A stretch of DNA of 6,903 bases, from assembly GCA_023392185.1 (NCBI GenBank), contig JAEVZP010000154.1, forward strand, positions 1 to 6,903, written 5' to 3'. The notes below the pieces were generated by a model. It was not told the DNA's origin, did no database searches, and was given only the letters and a program-made list of their open reading frames with translations. Position 1 is the stretch's first letter. Each line of letters starts with the position of its first letter. This stretch comes from Bacteroidota bacterium. GTDB lineage: Bacteria; Bacteroidota; Bacteroidia; Chitinophagales; Chitinophagaceae. Shown in pieces: positions 1 to 6,195 of the stretch. The translations under genes were made by a program, and so were the position numbers.

Positions 1-2
1 GT

Positions 3-683
3 GCGCAGCAGGGCCATGAGTTCTACGGCAACCAATACGTAAGTGGTGACCGCGGAAATTATGGCTCTTCTTATGATCGCAACGAAGGGTATCGTGGCAA
101 CAACGACTCCTACCGCAACAGCGGCTACGGCAGCGACTATTCCCGCTCGGGCAATCAGGGGTATGGCCGCAGTGGCAGCAGCTACGACAACAACTACGGC
201 AGCCAGCAGTATACCGGTAGCAGCAACCGAGGCTACGGTCAGATGGATAACGACCGCGACTATGACAATTATGGCTCCAGCCGCAGCAACTACGGCAACA
301 GCAGCTATAACGATCACAGCGAATATGGCAACGGATATGGCCGCAATTCCGGTATGGGTAGCAGCAGCTATAACGATCGCAATGATTACAGCCGCAACGC
401 TTCCAACAACTACGGCAGTGGATACGGCAACGGCTACAACGATCGCAACGAGTACGACAGCTATGGTTCCGGAAATTCCGGCAACCGTCAGTACAGCAGC
501 TATGGCGACCGCAACAACTACGAAGGCGGATACCGCGAAAGCCGCTATGGCGGAAGCTATGACAACGATCGCAACAGGAACACCGGCTACGGTAGCAGCG
601 ATTATAATCAGGGCTCCAACAGCGGCAACTCTTACTCCGGCCGCGGGAGCTCATATCGCAACGAAGAAGACTACGGCTATTAA
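3..683 (+). CDS. Low-complexity Gly/Ser/Asn/Tyr/Arg-rich protein, C-terminal part (5' end outside window)
   Basis: I do not recognise this gene. The frame is open from the left edge to a TAA at 681-683, giving 226 visible residues. The first Met in this frame (codon at 243) is inside the repetitive stretch and is unlikely to be the true start. By hand count there are about 38 Tyr (17%) and 21 Arg, and the rest is almost all Gly, Ser, Asn, Asp, Glu and Gln. I see no Lys, Leu, Ile, Pro, Cys or Trp, and only one Val and one Phe. No fold, membrane segment or catalytic motif is possible in such a chain, so it should be disordered. Short motifs such as YDRN, YNDRN and YGDRN recur, and the middle part has a period of about 22 residues. 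A folded domain may lie upstream of the window. The codon usage (many TAC, GGC, AGC, AAC) suggests real translation. The function is unknown; a disordered tail of a stress, envelope or RNA-binding protein is only a guess. Confidence 0.8.
   Translation, partial: AQQGHEFYGNQYVSGDRGNYGSSYDRNEGYRGNNDSYRNSGYGSDYSRSGNQGYGRSGSSYDNNYGSQQYTGSSNRGYGQMDNDRDYDNYGSSRSNYGNSSYNDHSEYGNGYGRNSGMGSSSYNDRNDYSRNASNNYGSGYGNGYNDRNEYDSYGSGNSGNRQYSSYGDRNNYEGGYRESRYGGSYDNDRNRNTGYGSSDYNQGSNSGNSYSGRGSSYRNEEDYGY
306..557 (+). repeat. Tandem imperfect ~22-residue repeats inside the low-complexity gene
   Basis: Counting residues from position 3, a Tyr-(Asn/Gly)-Asp-(Arg/His)-(Asn/Ser)-x-x-Tyr-like motif begins at residues 102, 123, 145 and 167, with a related YDNDRN at 186. 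The spacings are 21, 22, 22 and 19 residues. At DNA level CAGCAGCTATAACGATC occurs identically at 299-315 and 362-378, exactly 63 bases apart, so the array probably grew by in-frame duplication and then diverged. Less regular copies (YDRN at residues 24-27, DNDRDY at 82-87) lie upstream. Confidence 0.6.
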
Positions 684-820
684 TTCAGAGACCGGGAGAC
701 CGAAAAGATTTCTCTTCTCCTGATGAAGCATCCCTTTGAACCATAAAGTTCCGAAAAAGCCTTTCACCAGGTGGGATGAAACCATTTCTTTTTCGATCCG
801 GGCTTAAAAAAACAAGTCGT

Positions 821-861
821 AAAAAGGAAAGCCTGCGCTAGCTGCGCAGGCTTTCCTTTTT
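821..861. terminator. Bidirectional Rho-independent terminator between convergent genes
   Basis: The left arm AAAAAGGAAAGCCTGCGC (821-838) is a perfect complement of the right arm GCGCAGGCTTTCCTTTTT (844-861), with a 5-base loop TAGCT. The G+C-rich core is flanked by an A run on the left and a T run on the right (857-862), so either strand gives a hairpin followed by U residues. It sits 138 bases after the stop of the low-complexity gene and 82 bases after the stop of hutI, in the right place to end both transcripts. Confidence 0.9.
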
Positions 862-879
862 TGGTTTTAAACTTCGAAA

Positions 880-900
880 TTTCCGGAGACAAAGACGTTT
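880..900 (+). repeat. Intergenic TTTCCGGAGA-nnn-AGACGT element, copy 1
   Basis: TTTCCGGAGA, three bases, then AGACGT and a T run, 43 bases beyond the hutI stop. A second copy with the same 16 fixed positions and the same spacing lies at 4561-4583. The left half contains TCCGGA; the right half looks like part of the palindrome AAAGACGTCTTT. No function is known to me. Confidence 0.5.
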
Positions 901-942
901 TATGCCAACAGGTCTGCTTCTGCAAGGCAGTCCCGGGCTTGA

Positions 943-2181
943 CTACCTATAAAGTTGTCCCGAAAGCACCATCCGCTCTACCGGATTATTGCCAAAATCA
1001 TACGGAATCAGCGCAACGGAGCGCAAGGGTCGGGTGATGATCAGATTGGCTTTTTTGCCTTCCGTAATACTGCCCAATCCGGCGGTCCATTCAAGGGCTG
1101 CCGCGCCGTTGATTGTAATCGAATTGATGGCTTCATTGGGTGTCATCTTCAACTGCGTGCAGGCGAGCGTCAGCAGCAGATTCATATTTCCGGAAGGGCA
1201 GGAGCCAGGATTGTAGTCGGAAGCGAGGCAAACAGGCAGGCCGGCATCAATGAGCGCCCGCGCCGGCTGGTAGGAAATGCCGAGGAAAAAGGCTGCCGCC
1301 GGCAGCAGAACGGGTAGGGTAGCGCCGCCTTTCAATGCGGTGATCTCGGCTTCGCCCACACACTCGAGGTGATCTACACTGATTGCGCGGTTGCGCACCC
1401 CGGTTTCTACACCGCCGGAATGGTGCAGCTGATTGGCGTGAATCTTCGGCTTGAGCCCATGTTTCCAGCCTGCTTCCAGCAGCCGGTCGGTGTCTGCTAC
1501 CGAGAAAAAGCCTTTTTCGCAGAAAACATCCATGTAATCGGCCAGTCCTTCCCCGGCTACCTGGGGGAGCATCTCATCGATAATCTGCCGGATATATCCT
1601 TCATGGTTTTCCCGGAAAGCGGGTGGGTAGGCGTGTGCGGCGAGGAAGGTGCTACGCACGGGTATAGGCGCGCTTTCGCGGAGGCGGCGGATCACGCGCA
1701 GCATCTTCAGTTCTGTTTCGGGCGTCAGTCCGTAGCCGCTTTTAATTTCGATAGCGCCGGTTCCCTGGGCGATCACCTGCTCCAGCCGCTGCGCTGCTTT
1801 TTCATACAAAAAGTCTTCAGACGCATTTTCAGTTTTGGCGGCTGTCGCCAGAATGCCACCACCGCGGCGGGCGATTTCTTCATAGCTCAGGCCCCGGATC
1901 CGGTCTTCAAACTCACCTTCGCGGGTATCGGGGAAAACGAGGTGGGTGTGGGAATCCACCCAGGCAGGCAGCACGATACGGCCGGAGCAGTCGAGCGTTT
2001 GATCGGCCGTCCCATCCGGCAGGGCATCCATGCTTCCAAAACCGGCAATATGGCCGTCGCGGCACAGCAGCCAGGCGTTGGAAAGCGAATGAAGGGTGTC
2101 CATTGCAGCACCGGCGCGCAGCGATGTCTCCGCAGGCAGGATTCCGGCGAGTGTATTGATGTTGGTAAGAAGCAATTGCAC
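943..2181 (-). CDS. hutI: Imidazolonepropionase
   Basis: Third step of histidine degradation: hydrolysis of 4-imidazolone-5-propanoate to N-formimidoyl-L-glutamate by a cytoplasmic metal-dependent amidohydrolase. The 412 residues match the usual family length. Visible signatures are HTHLVF at 78-83 (His78 and His80 as metal ligands), Arg87 and Tyr100 (substrate pocket in the family), FLAAHAYP at 180-187 with His183, HANQL at 248-252 (His248 as metal ligand), SVDHLE at 268-273, and ASDYNPGS at 320-327 with Asp322 as the last metal ligand. Where some family members have Glu in the HADEF motif, this protein has Gln251, a variant I recall from other HutI proteins. The start is GTG; an in-frame TAA lies only four codons upstream and the first ATG would delete 26 conserved-looking residues. 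No Shine-Dalgarno is visible. No other hut gene is in the window. The gene lies 181 bases after recG on the same strand, probably with its own promoter. Confidence 0.95.
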   Translation of the reverse strand: MQLLLTNINTLAGILPAETSLRAGAAMDTLHSLSNAWLLCRDGHIAGFGSMDALPDGTADQTLDCSGRIVLPAWVDSHTHLVFPDTREGEFEDRIRGLSYEEIARRGGGILATAAKTENASEDFLYEKAAQRLEQVIAQGTGAIEIKSGYGLTPETELKMLRVIRRLRESAPIPVRSTFLAAHAYPPAFRENHEGYIRQIIDEMLPQVAGEGLADYMDVFCEKGFFSVADTDRLLEAGWKHGLKPKIHANQLHHSGGVETGVRNRAISVDHLECVGEAEITALKGGATLPVLLPAAAFFLGISYQPARALIDAGLPVCLASDYNPGSCPSGNMNLLLTLACTQLKMTPNEAINSITINGAAALEWTAGLGSITEGKKANLIITRPLRSVALIPYDFGNNPVERMVLSGQLYR

Positions 2182-2276
2182 CGGGCTAAATTAGGAAAGA
2201 CCCGGGAAGGCAGTCTGGGAACCTTTATTTTCAAGACTTTTCCGGAAAAAAAGGGCTCGAAGACAACCTGCGTCAG

Positions 2277-2305
2277 ACTTTATTTCGTAATATTTATTAT
2301 GTCAA
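2277..2305 (-). promoter_or_regulatory. Possible hutI promoter
   Basis: On the minus strand TTGACA (2305-2300) is followed after 17 bases by TAAAGT (2282-2277), four of six matches to TATAAT. Transcription would start near 2270, giving a leader of about 90 bases. This is the classical sigma-70 layout rather than the TAnnTTTG layout of Bacteroidota, and the area is A+T-rich, so a chance match is possible. Confidence 0.25.
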
Positions 2306-2362
2306 ATAAATAAGCCATTATGATACCTGTGTAACCAGAGATTAAGAGCGGAAGATTCTATT

Positions 2363-4459
2363 TTAGCTGATTTCTGCCCACGCCGTTTGTTGCTTTTGCT
2401 GAATGAGCAGCGCATGCAGCGGTCGGTTTTCCGGACGCGAGAGGGTAGGGTCGTCTTCCACAATCATCTGTGCCACATTGCGGCACAGCGCTACCAGCCC
2501 GGCGTCTTCCATCAAGTTCGCCAGCTTGAATTTCAGCGCGCCGCTTTGCCGGGTGCCGTAGATATCGCCCGGTCCGCGCAGTTCCATGTCTTTCTCGGCA
2601 ATGTAAAAACCGTCAGTGGATTCCACCATCACATTCATCCGTGTGCGGCTTTCTTTGGAAATCTGTTGGCCCGTCAGCAAAATACAAAACGACTGCTCGG
2701 CTCCCCGGCCCACCCGCCCCCGTAACTGGTGAAGCTGCGAAAGTCCAAAACGCTCGGCACTTTCAATCAGCATCACACTGGCATTGGGCACATTCACGCC
2801 CACCTCAATCACCGTTGTGGATACCAGAATCTGGGCATTCCCCGAGACAAAGCGCTGCATATTCCGGTCTTTTTCCTCGGCCGGTTGCCGGCCATGCACC
2901 ATCGCAATATGGTATTTATGGTCCGGAAAAAAGGTTTTCACCTGTTCGTAGCCCGCGCTAAGACTTTCAAAGTCCAGTTTTTCACTTTCTTCAATCAGAG
3001 GATACACCACATAAGCCTGCCGTCCTTTATCAATTTCCGAACGAATAAATTCCATGACACGCACCCGGTGTGTATCGGTGCGGTGGAGCGTCTGAATGGG
3101 TTTGCGGCCGGGCGGCAACTCATCGATCACCGACACATCCAGGTCTCCGTACAGGCTCATGGCGAGCGTACGCGGGATGGGCGTGGCGGTCATGATCAGC
3201 ACATGCGGCGGGGTATGGTTTTTGGCCCAGAGGCGGCTGCGCTGTTCTACGCCAAAGCGGTGTTGCTCGTCGATGACTGCGAGGCCGAGGTTTTGGAATT
3301 TTACCTTGTCCTCAATCAGCGCATGGGTGCCGATCAGAACAGGCAACATACCGGCTTCGAGTGCTTTGAGGACGTCTTTGCGCTCCTTGCCTTTGACGCT
3401 GCCCGTGAGCAGGGCCACCGGAATGTGCAACGGTTCCAGCAGCGTTTTAATGCCTTCGTAGTGCTGCGTAGCCAGGATTTCGGTGGGTGCCATCAGGCAG
3501 GCCTGAAATCCGTTGTCGAGTGCCAGCAGCATGGAAAGCACCGCCACAATGGTTTTGCCGCTGCCCACATCACCCTGCACCAAGCGGTTCATCTGGTGGC
3601 CGCTGACGGTGTCCTGCCGGATTTCCTTTACCACCCGTTTCTGGGCGCCGGTCAGGGCAAATGGAAGGTGTTGGTGGTAAAAATTGTTGAACTTTTCGCC
3701 TACGGTGGGAAAGACGAAGCCGGGGCGCGCATGGTTATTGCGCCGCACCTTGGCAACGGCCAGTTGGGAGGCCAGAATCTCTTCGAACTTCAGCCGGTGC
3801 ACGGCGGCTTGCCGTTCGGCCTCATTTTCCGGAAAATGAATGGCCCGGAGCGCCTGGTAGCGTGGCATGAGTCGAAACTCCTGCAAGACGGCAAAGGGCA
3901 GGGTTTCGCCCACCAGTTCCGGCGGCAGCTTGTCGAAGAGCGCGCGGGTAATCTTGCCAAACGACCGGTTGTTGATGCCCATGCGCGTGAGGCGCTCCGA
4001 AACCGAATAAAGCGGTTGCAGTCCGCCGGCTGCCGTAGGGGTTGAAAAAGACTCTATTTCCGGGTTCACCATCTGGGCAATGCCGCCAAAAAATGAAACC
4101 TTTCCGAAGGCGATATAACGTTCGCCTTTGGTGAGCTTGTCGAGCAGATAGCCGGAGTTGCCAAACCAGGTGATTTCGAGTCGGGCCGAGCCGTCGATCA
4201 GCAGGCCGCGAATGCGCTTTTTCTTGCCTTCCCCTTCTTCATAGAGGGCTGTCAGTGTGCCGCTGGTCTGCACATAATCATCGCCCATTTCAAGGCTCAG
4301 AATCGGCCGGATCTGGGTGCGGTCGAAGTAGCGATAGGGGTAGTATTCCAGCAGGTCGCCGAAAGTGACGAGGCTGAGCGCCGACTTCAGCGCTGCGGCG
4401 CGCTGCGCGCCGACGCCCTTAAGGTATTCGAGCGGGGTTTGGAGAATATCAGCGTACAC
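2363..4459 (-). CDS. recG: ATP-dependent DNA helicase RecG
   Basis: Double-stranded DNA translocase of superfamily 2 that reverses stalled replication forks and migrates Holliday junctions. All 698 residues are present, the normal length. An N-terminal wedge region opens with a typical LQTPLEYLKGVG segment (6-17) and YYPYRYFDRT (39-48), followed by an OB-like part (about 60-140). The motor contains the Q-motif-like LTGAQKR (269-275), Walker A GDVGSGKT (296-303), APTEILA (324-330), Walker B DEQH (397-400), TATPIPRT (424-431), TTVIEVGVNVPNA (548-560) and QLHQLRGRVGRG (575-586). The TRG coupling motif (about 621-640, ELRGPGDIYGTRQSG) follows. Nothing essential is missing. The start is GTG at 4459; the frame is open upstream to a TAA near 4501 but contains no ATG, and the N-terminus as called fits the family. 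No Shine-Dalgarno is visible. recG stands 630 bases from the exbD stop, so it probably has its own promoter, which I could not locate. Confidence 0.97.
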   Translation of the reverse strand: MYADILQTPLEYLKGVGAQRAAALKSALSLVTFGDLLEYYPYRYFDRTQIRPILSLEMGDDYVQTSGTLTALYEEGEGKKKRIRGLLIDGSARLEITWFGNSGYLLDKLTKGERYIAFGKVSFFGGIAQMVNPEIESFSTPTAAGGLQPLYSVSERLTRMGINNRSFGKITRALFDKLPPELVGETLPFAVLQEFRLMPRYQALRAIHFPENEAERQAAVHRLKFEEILASQLAVAKVRRNNHARPGFVFPTVGEKFNNFYHQHLPFALTGAQKRVVKEIRQDTVSGHQMNRLVQGDVGSGKTIVAVLSMLLALDNGFQACLMAPTEILATQHYEGIKTLLEPLHIPVALLTGSVKGKERKDVLKALEAGMLPVLIGTHALIEDKVKFQNLGLAVIDEQHRFGVEQRSRLWAKNHTPPHVLIMTATPIPRTLAMSLYGDLDVSVIDELPPGRKPIQTLHRTDTHRVRVMEFIRSEIDKGRQAYVVYPLIEESEKLDFESLSAGYEQVKTFFPDHKYHIAMVHGRQPAEEKDRNMQRFVSGNAQILVSTTVIEVGVNVPNASVMLIESAERFGLSQLHQLRGRVGRGAEQSFCILLTGQQISKESRTRMNVMVESTDGFYIAEKDMELRGPGDIYGTRQSGALKFKLANLMEDAGLVALCRNVAQMIVEDDPTLSRPENRPLHALLIQQKQQTAWAEIS

Positions 4460-4560
4460 AGTTTCGGGGGTGCAAATTTCCGGAAATCGGACGGGATTTT
4501 AGCCCTCTTTAAAACAGAAGGTGAAACAGGTTAGCTCACCGGTGACGTAAATGTTCTTTG

Positions 4561-4583
4561 TTTCCGGAGATTTAGACGTCTTT
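4561..4583 (+). repeat. Intergenic TTTCCGGAGA-nnn-AGACGT element, copy 2
   Basis: Second copy of the element at 880-900: the same ten bases, three differing bases, then the same AGACGT, here followed by CTTT. It lies about 102 bases upstream of the recG start codon. Both copies have the same orientation on the plus strand. Confidence 0.5.
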
Positions 4584-4638
4584 CCATAGGTGGTGTTTTG
4601 AATCGTAGGGTGGCGTAAAAAACAATTGGAGATGGCGG

Positions 4639-4661
4639 CCTTCGACAAGCTCAGGCTGACA
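4639..4661 (-). repeat. REP-like unit with CTTCGACAAGCTCAGG core
   Basis: Read on the minus strand it begins TGTCAGCCTGAGCTTGTCG and ends AAGG. I recognise this core as a sequence frequently dispersed in Bacteroidota and other genomes. Flanking GGCGG (4634-4638) and CCGCC (4663-4667) could close an outer stem. Its TGTCAGCC head resembles the heads of the other units in this stretch. Confidence 0.5.
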
Positions 4662-4721
4662 CCCGCCATAACGACCGGTAAACAGCCACAAGTATACTAT
4701 AAAAAGCCCCTGGTGTGCTCC

Positions 4722-4748
4722 GTCGTCACGGGCTTGACCCGCAATCCC
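4722..4748 (+). repeat. REP-like unit GTCAC-CGGGCTTGACCCG-CAATCC type
   Basis: A GTCAC head runs into a small hairpin, CGGG (4729-4732) and CCCG (4738-4741) around CTTGA, followed by CAATCCC. It resembles the widespread GGGCTTGACCC palindromic repeats of bacterial intergenic DNA. It is opposite in orientation to the other four units here. Confidence 0.5.
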
Positions 4749-4844
4749 TGGCTTCCGGAAAACGCATTATACATTCAAGAGCATAACCCAAATTTCATAG
4801 GTTTTTCCGGAAATTTCCGGAAAAGAGATAGACTCTGCACCAAT

Positions 4845-4874
4845 CCCGATAGCTATCGGGGCAGGGTGACAAAA
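4845..4874 (-). repeat. REP-like unit with perfect 16-base palindrome CCCGATAGCTATCGGG
   Basis: The palindrome occupies 4845-4860 with no mismatch. Reading on along the plus strand it is followed by GGGTGACAAAA (4864-4874), identical to the flank of the unit at 5000-5025. On the minus strand the unit therefore starts TTTTGTCACCC. The palindrome is a sequence I have met repeatedly in Bacteroidota intergenic DNA. Confidence 0.6.
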
Positions 4875-4901
4875 AGCACCACCAACAGCGTTGAGGGCAC
4901 G

Positions 4902-4923
4902 CCCAGGTCTGTACAGGCTGACG
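4902..4923 (-). repeat. Degenerate REP-like unit
   Basis: On the minus strand it begins CGTCAGCCTG, close to the TGTCAGCCTG head of the unit at 4639-4661, then continues TACAGACCTGG, a poorly conserved hairpin. It is included because of the shared head and its position among better units; on its own it would not be called. Confidence 0.3.
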
Positions 4924-4999
4924 AGAGACAAAAGACAAAAGCGAACTGCTCCAGGAATGCTTGTGGCGTACTCCGGAATCATACACTGATTCGCCCGGA

Positions 5000-5025
5000 C
5001 CCCGCCAATAGGCGGGGTGACAAAA
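5000..5025 (-). repeat. REP-like hairpin unit CCCCGCC-AATA-GGCGGGG
   Basis: A perfect 7-base G+C-only stem (5000-5006 with 5011-5017) has a 4-base AATA loop and the flank GGGTGACAAAA (5015-5025), shared exactly with the unit at 4864-4874. It lies about 65 bases beyond the exbD stop. It could also act as an RNA hairpin at the 3' end of the exbB-exbD transcript, but on the minus strand it is not followed by a T run. Confidence 0.55.
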
Positions 5026-5046
5026 TAAAAGAGGAGACAGAAATAG

Positions 5047-5077
5047 CAAGTCCTTTGTCGTTTACTTAAAAGACTTG
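5047..5077 (-). terminator. Weak hairpin after exbD, possible terminator
   Basis: CAAGTC (5047-5052) pairs with GACTTG (5072-5077). After one C/A mismatch, TTT (5054-5056) pairs with AAA (5068-5070) around an 11-base loop. It begins about 12 bases past the exbD stop. On the minus strand the next bases are CTATTT, only a short U-rich tail, so termination here is uncertain. Confidence 0.25.
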
Positions 5078-5089
5078 TTAGCTGCGCGC

Positions 5090-5494
5090 TTACCGTCCGC
5101 TGTTCTCCACCGAAACCACCACGCGGTAGCCTTTGGCTTTGGCTGCCTTCAGCACTTCCAGAATATCGCCGTGACGGCTGTTTTCATCGCCGTTGATAAC
5201 CACGGTGGGCTCTGCGTCGCCGCTTTTGAGCACCGCAGCATCAATCCCGGCACCGAGAGAGTCGGGCAGGATCGGGCGGGTGCCGACAAAGAAATTCCGG
5301 TTGGAATCCACCGTAACGATGACCGTTTGCCGCGCTTTGGTGTCGGAGGCCGCTTTGGGCAGGCTCACCTTCACCAGGTTGGGATTGGCCAGGGTGGAGA
5401 TGATCAGAAAGAAGAACAGGAGGATAAACAGAATGTCGTTCAGCGCCGAAGTGCCTCCTTCGTCTGCGGGCCGGAGTGTTTTTCTGAGGTTCAT
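5090..5494 (-). CDS. exbD: Biopolymer transporter ExbD/TolR family protein
   Basis: A small inner-membrane partner of an ExbB/TolQ-type channel that couples proton flow to work on outer-membrane machinery. The 134 residues fit the family. A short charged cytoplasmic N-terminus (1-16) is followed by one membrane helix (about 19-36) rich in Leu and Phe. Asp20 at its start (SALNDILF) is in the position of the proton-carrying Asp of ExbD and TolR. After it comes ANPNLVKVSLPKA, a hallmark of Bacteroidota ExbD proteins, and a periplasmic domain ending in GDILEVLKAAKAKGYRVVVS. The ATG overlaps the TGA of the upstream channel gene (ATGA, 5491-5494), indicating translational coupling. From sequence alone I cannot separate a TonB-energising role from a Tol role. 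No tonB-like gene follows in the window. Confidence 0.92.
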   Translation of the reverse strand: MNLRKTLRPADEGGTSALNDILFILLFFFLIISTLANPNLVKVSLPKAASDTKARQTVIVTVDSNRNFFVGTRPILPDSLGAGIDAAVLKSGDAEPTVVINGDENSRHGDILEVLKAAKAKGYRVVVSVENSGR

Positions 5495-6195
5495 CCTACG
5501 ACACGGGGTTTATCGGCGGGGTATTCGAGAAAGGCATCCTGCAGGTCGGCACCGGCCGCTTCCATGCGGTTGGTAATCTTGTTGACCTGCGTATTGAGGT
5601 AATCGTAGGCCAGATACGCGATCAGGCCGATGATCAGACCCACCGCCGAGGTCACCATTTTGGTGTAAATACCGCCCGCGATAGCGTCGAGTGAAAAGCC
5701 GACGTGCTGAATGTTATAAAACAACACAATCATCCCGGCAATGGTTCCGAGAAAGCCGAAAATGGGGGCAATCCGGGAAATGGTGTTGAGGATGCCCAGG
5801 TTTTTCTCCAGGTTATAAATCTCCTGCCGGCCGGTGGCTTCCATCGATTTCTCGATCTGCTCGGCGCTGCGGCCATAGCGCGACAGTCCTTTTTCTACCA
5901 TCCGGGCAATGGGGCCGGGGGTGGTTTTGGCGAGCGAGCGGGCGGCGGCAGCGTTGCCTTCCTGCAGGTATTCGCGGACGCGAACCATAAAGAACGGATC
6001 GTACTGCGCGGATTTGCGGATCACCATCAGCCGTTCGAAAAAGATAAAAACGAGGGCGAGGGAACACAGCGCGAGCGGAATCATCAGCACGCCGCCTTCC
6101 TTGAGAAGGTACCAAAGGGAAAGGCTTTCGCCGGAGGTGCCGGCAGCGGCAGCGGCCTGAGACAAAGTATCTACCTGAAAGAAAAAGAAGTGCAC
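5491..6195 (-). CDS. exbB: MotA/TolQ/ExbB proton channel family protein
   Basis: Inner-membrane proton channel that works with the adjacent ExbD. Taking GTG at 6195 as start gives 234 residues, normal for the family. The N-terminus has QVDTLSQAAAAA, typical of Bacteroidota members, then SLWYLLKEGGVLMIPLAL. Helix 1 is about 35-54, followed by a cytoplasmic region with FFERLMVIRKS and REYLQEGN. Helix 2 is at about 141-161 with APIFGFLGTIAGMI, and helix 3 at about 174-197 with GGIYTKMVTSAVGLIIGLIAY; both match the conserved channel-lining segments, including the Thr of GT and of VTSA. The frame stays open upstream to a TTG at 6336, but that extension is unlike the family and would reach into the sdhC promoter. 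The next ATG would remove conserved sequence. The gene ends in a 4-base overlap with exbD. Confidence 0.92.
   Translation of the reverse strand: MHFFFFQVDTLSQAAAAAGTSGESLSLWYLLKEGGVLMIPLALCSLALVFIFFERLMVIRKSAQYDPFFMVRVREYLQEGNAAAARSLAKTTPGPIARMVEKGLSRYGRSAEQIEKSMEATGRQEIYNLEKNLGILNTISRIAPIFGFLGTIAGMIVLFYNIQHVGFSLDAIAGGIYTKMVTSAVGLIIGLIAYLAYDYLNTQVNKITNRMEAAGADLQDAFLEYPADKPRVVG

Larger units (their letters stand above)
4460..5089. other. Gene-free, repeat-rich stretch between exbD and recG
   Basis: 630 bases in which I find no convincing gene. It must hold the recG promoter at its left end and the end of the exbB-exbD transcript at its right end. It contains at least five short palindromic units (listed separately), six copies of TCCGGA, including three in 4474-4568, and one copy of the TTTCCGGAGA-nnn-AGACGT element. 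An open frame at 4626-5069 (+) crosses several of the repeat units and has no protein-like character. Confidence 0.75.

Noticed and set aside
43..723. A second long open frame over the low-complexity gene, giving an Ala/Thr/Ile-rich chain.
   Set aside because: It is the shifted reading of repeated TAC, GGC, AGC and AAC codons, which produces no stops. The in-frame product has clear repeat structure, and the shadow has no start context or protein-like features.
684..820. Small RNA or short gene after the low-complexity gene.
   Set aside because: No open frame with a start signal, no promoter box and no structure apart from the terminator beyond it. It reads as a plain 3' untranslated stretch.
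1369..2313. Open frame of 314 codons opposite hutI.
   Set aside because: It lies antisense to a complete imidazolonepropionase with all family motifs and has no recognisable protein signature itself.
2729..4045. Open frame of 438 codons opposite recG.
   Set aside because: Antisense shadow of a fully conserved helicase gene. Its His/Gln/Arg-rich composition is what the complement of this coding sequence gives.
4466..4474. GAAATTTG on the minus strand as a recG -7 promoter box.
   Set aside because: It mismatches TAnnTTTG at the first position and lies so close to the GTG start that almost no leader would remain.
4639..5025. CRISPR array.
   Set aside because: The repeated units differ from one another, are unevenly spaced and vary in orientation, with no constant direct repeat or spacer length, and no cas gene is present.
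4626..5069. Possible 147-residue protein in the gap between recG and exbD.
   Set aside because: It crosses several palindromic repeat units, has no domain-like stretch and no start signal. More likely repeat DNA that happens to lack stops.
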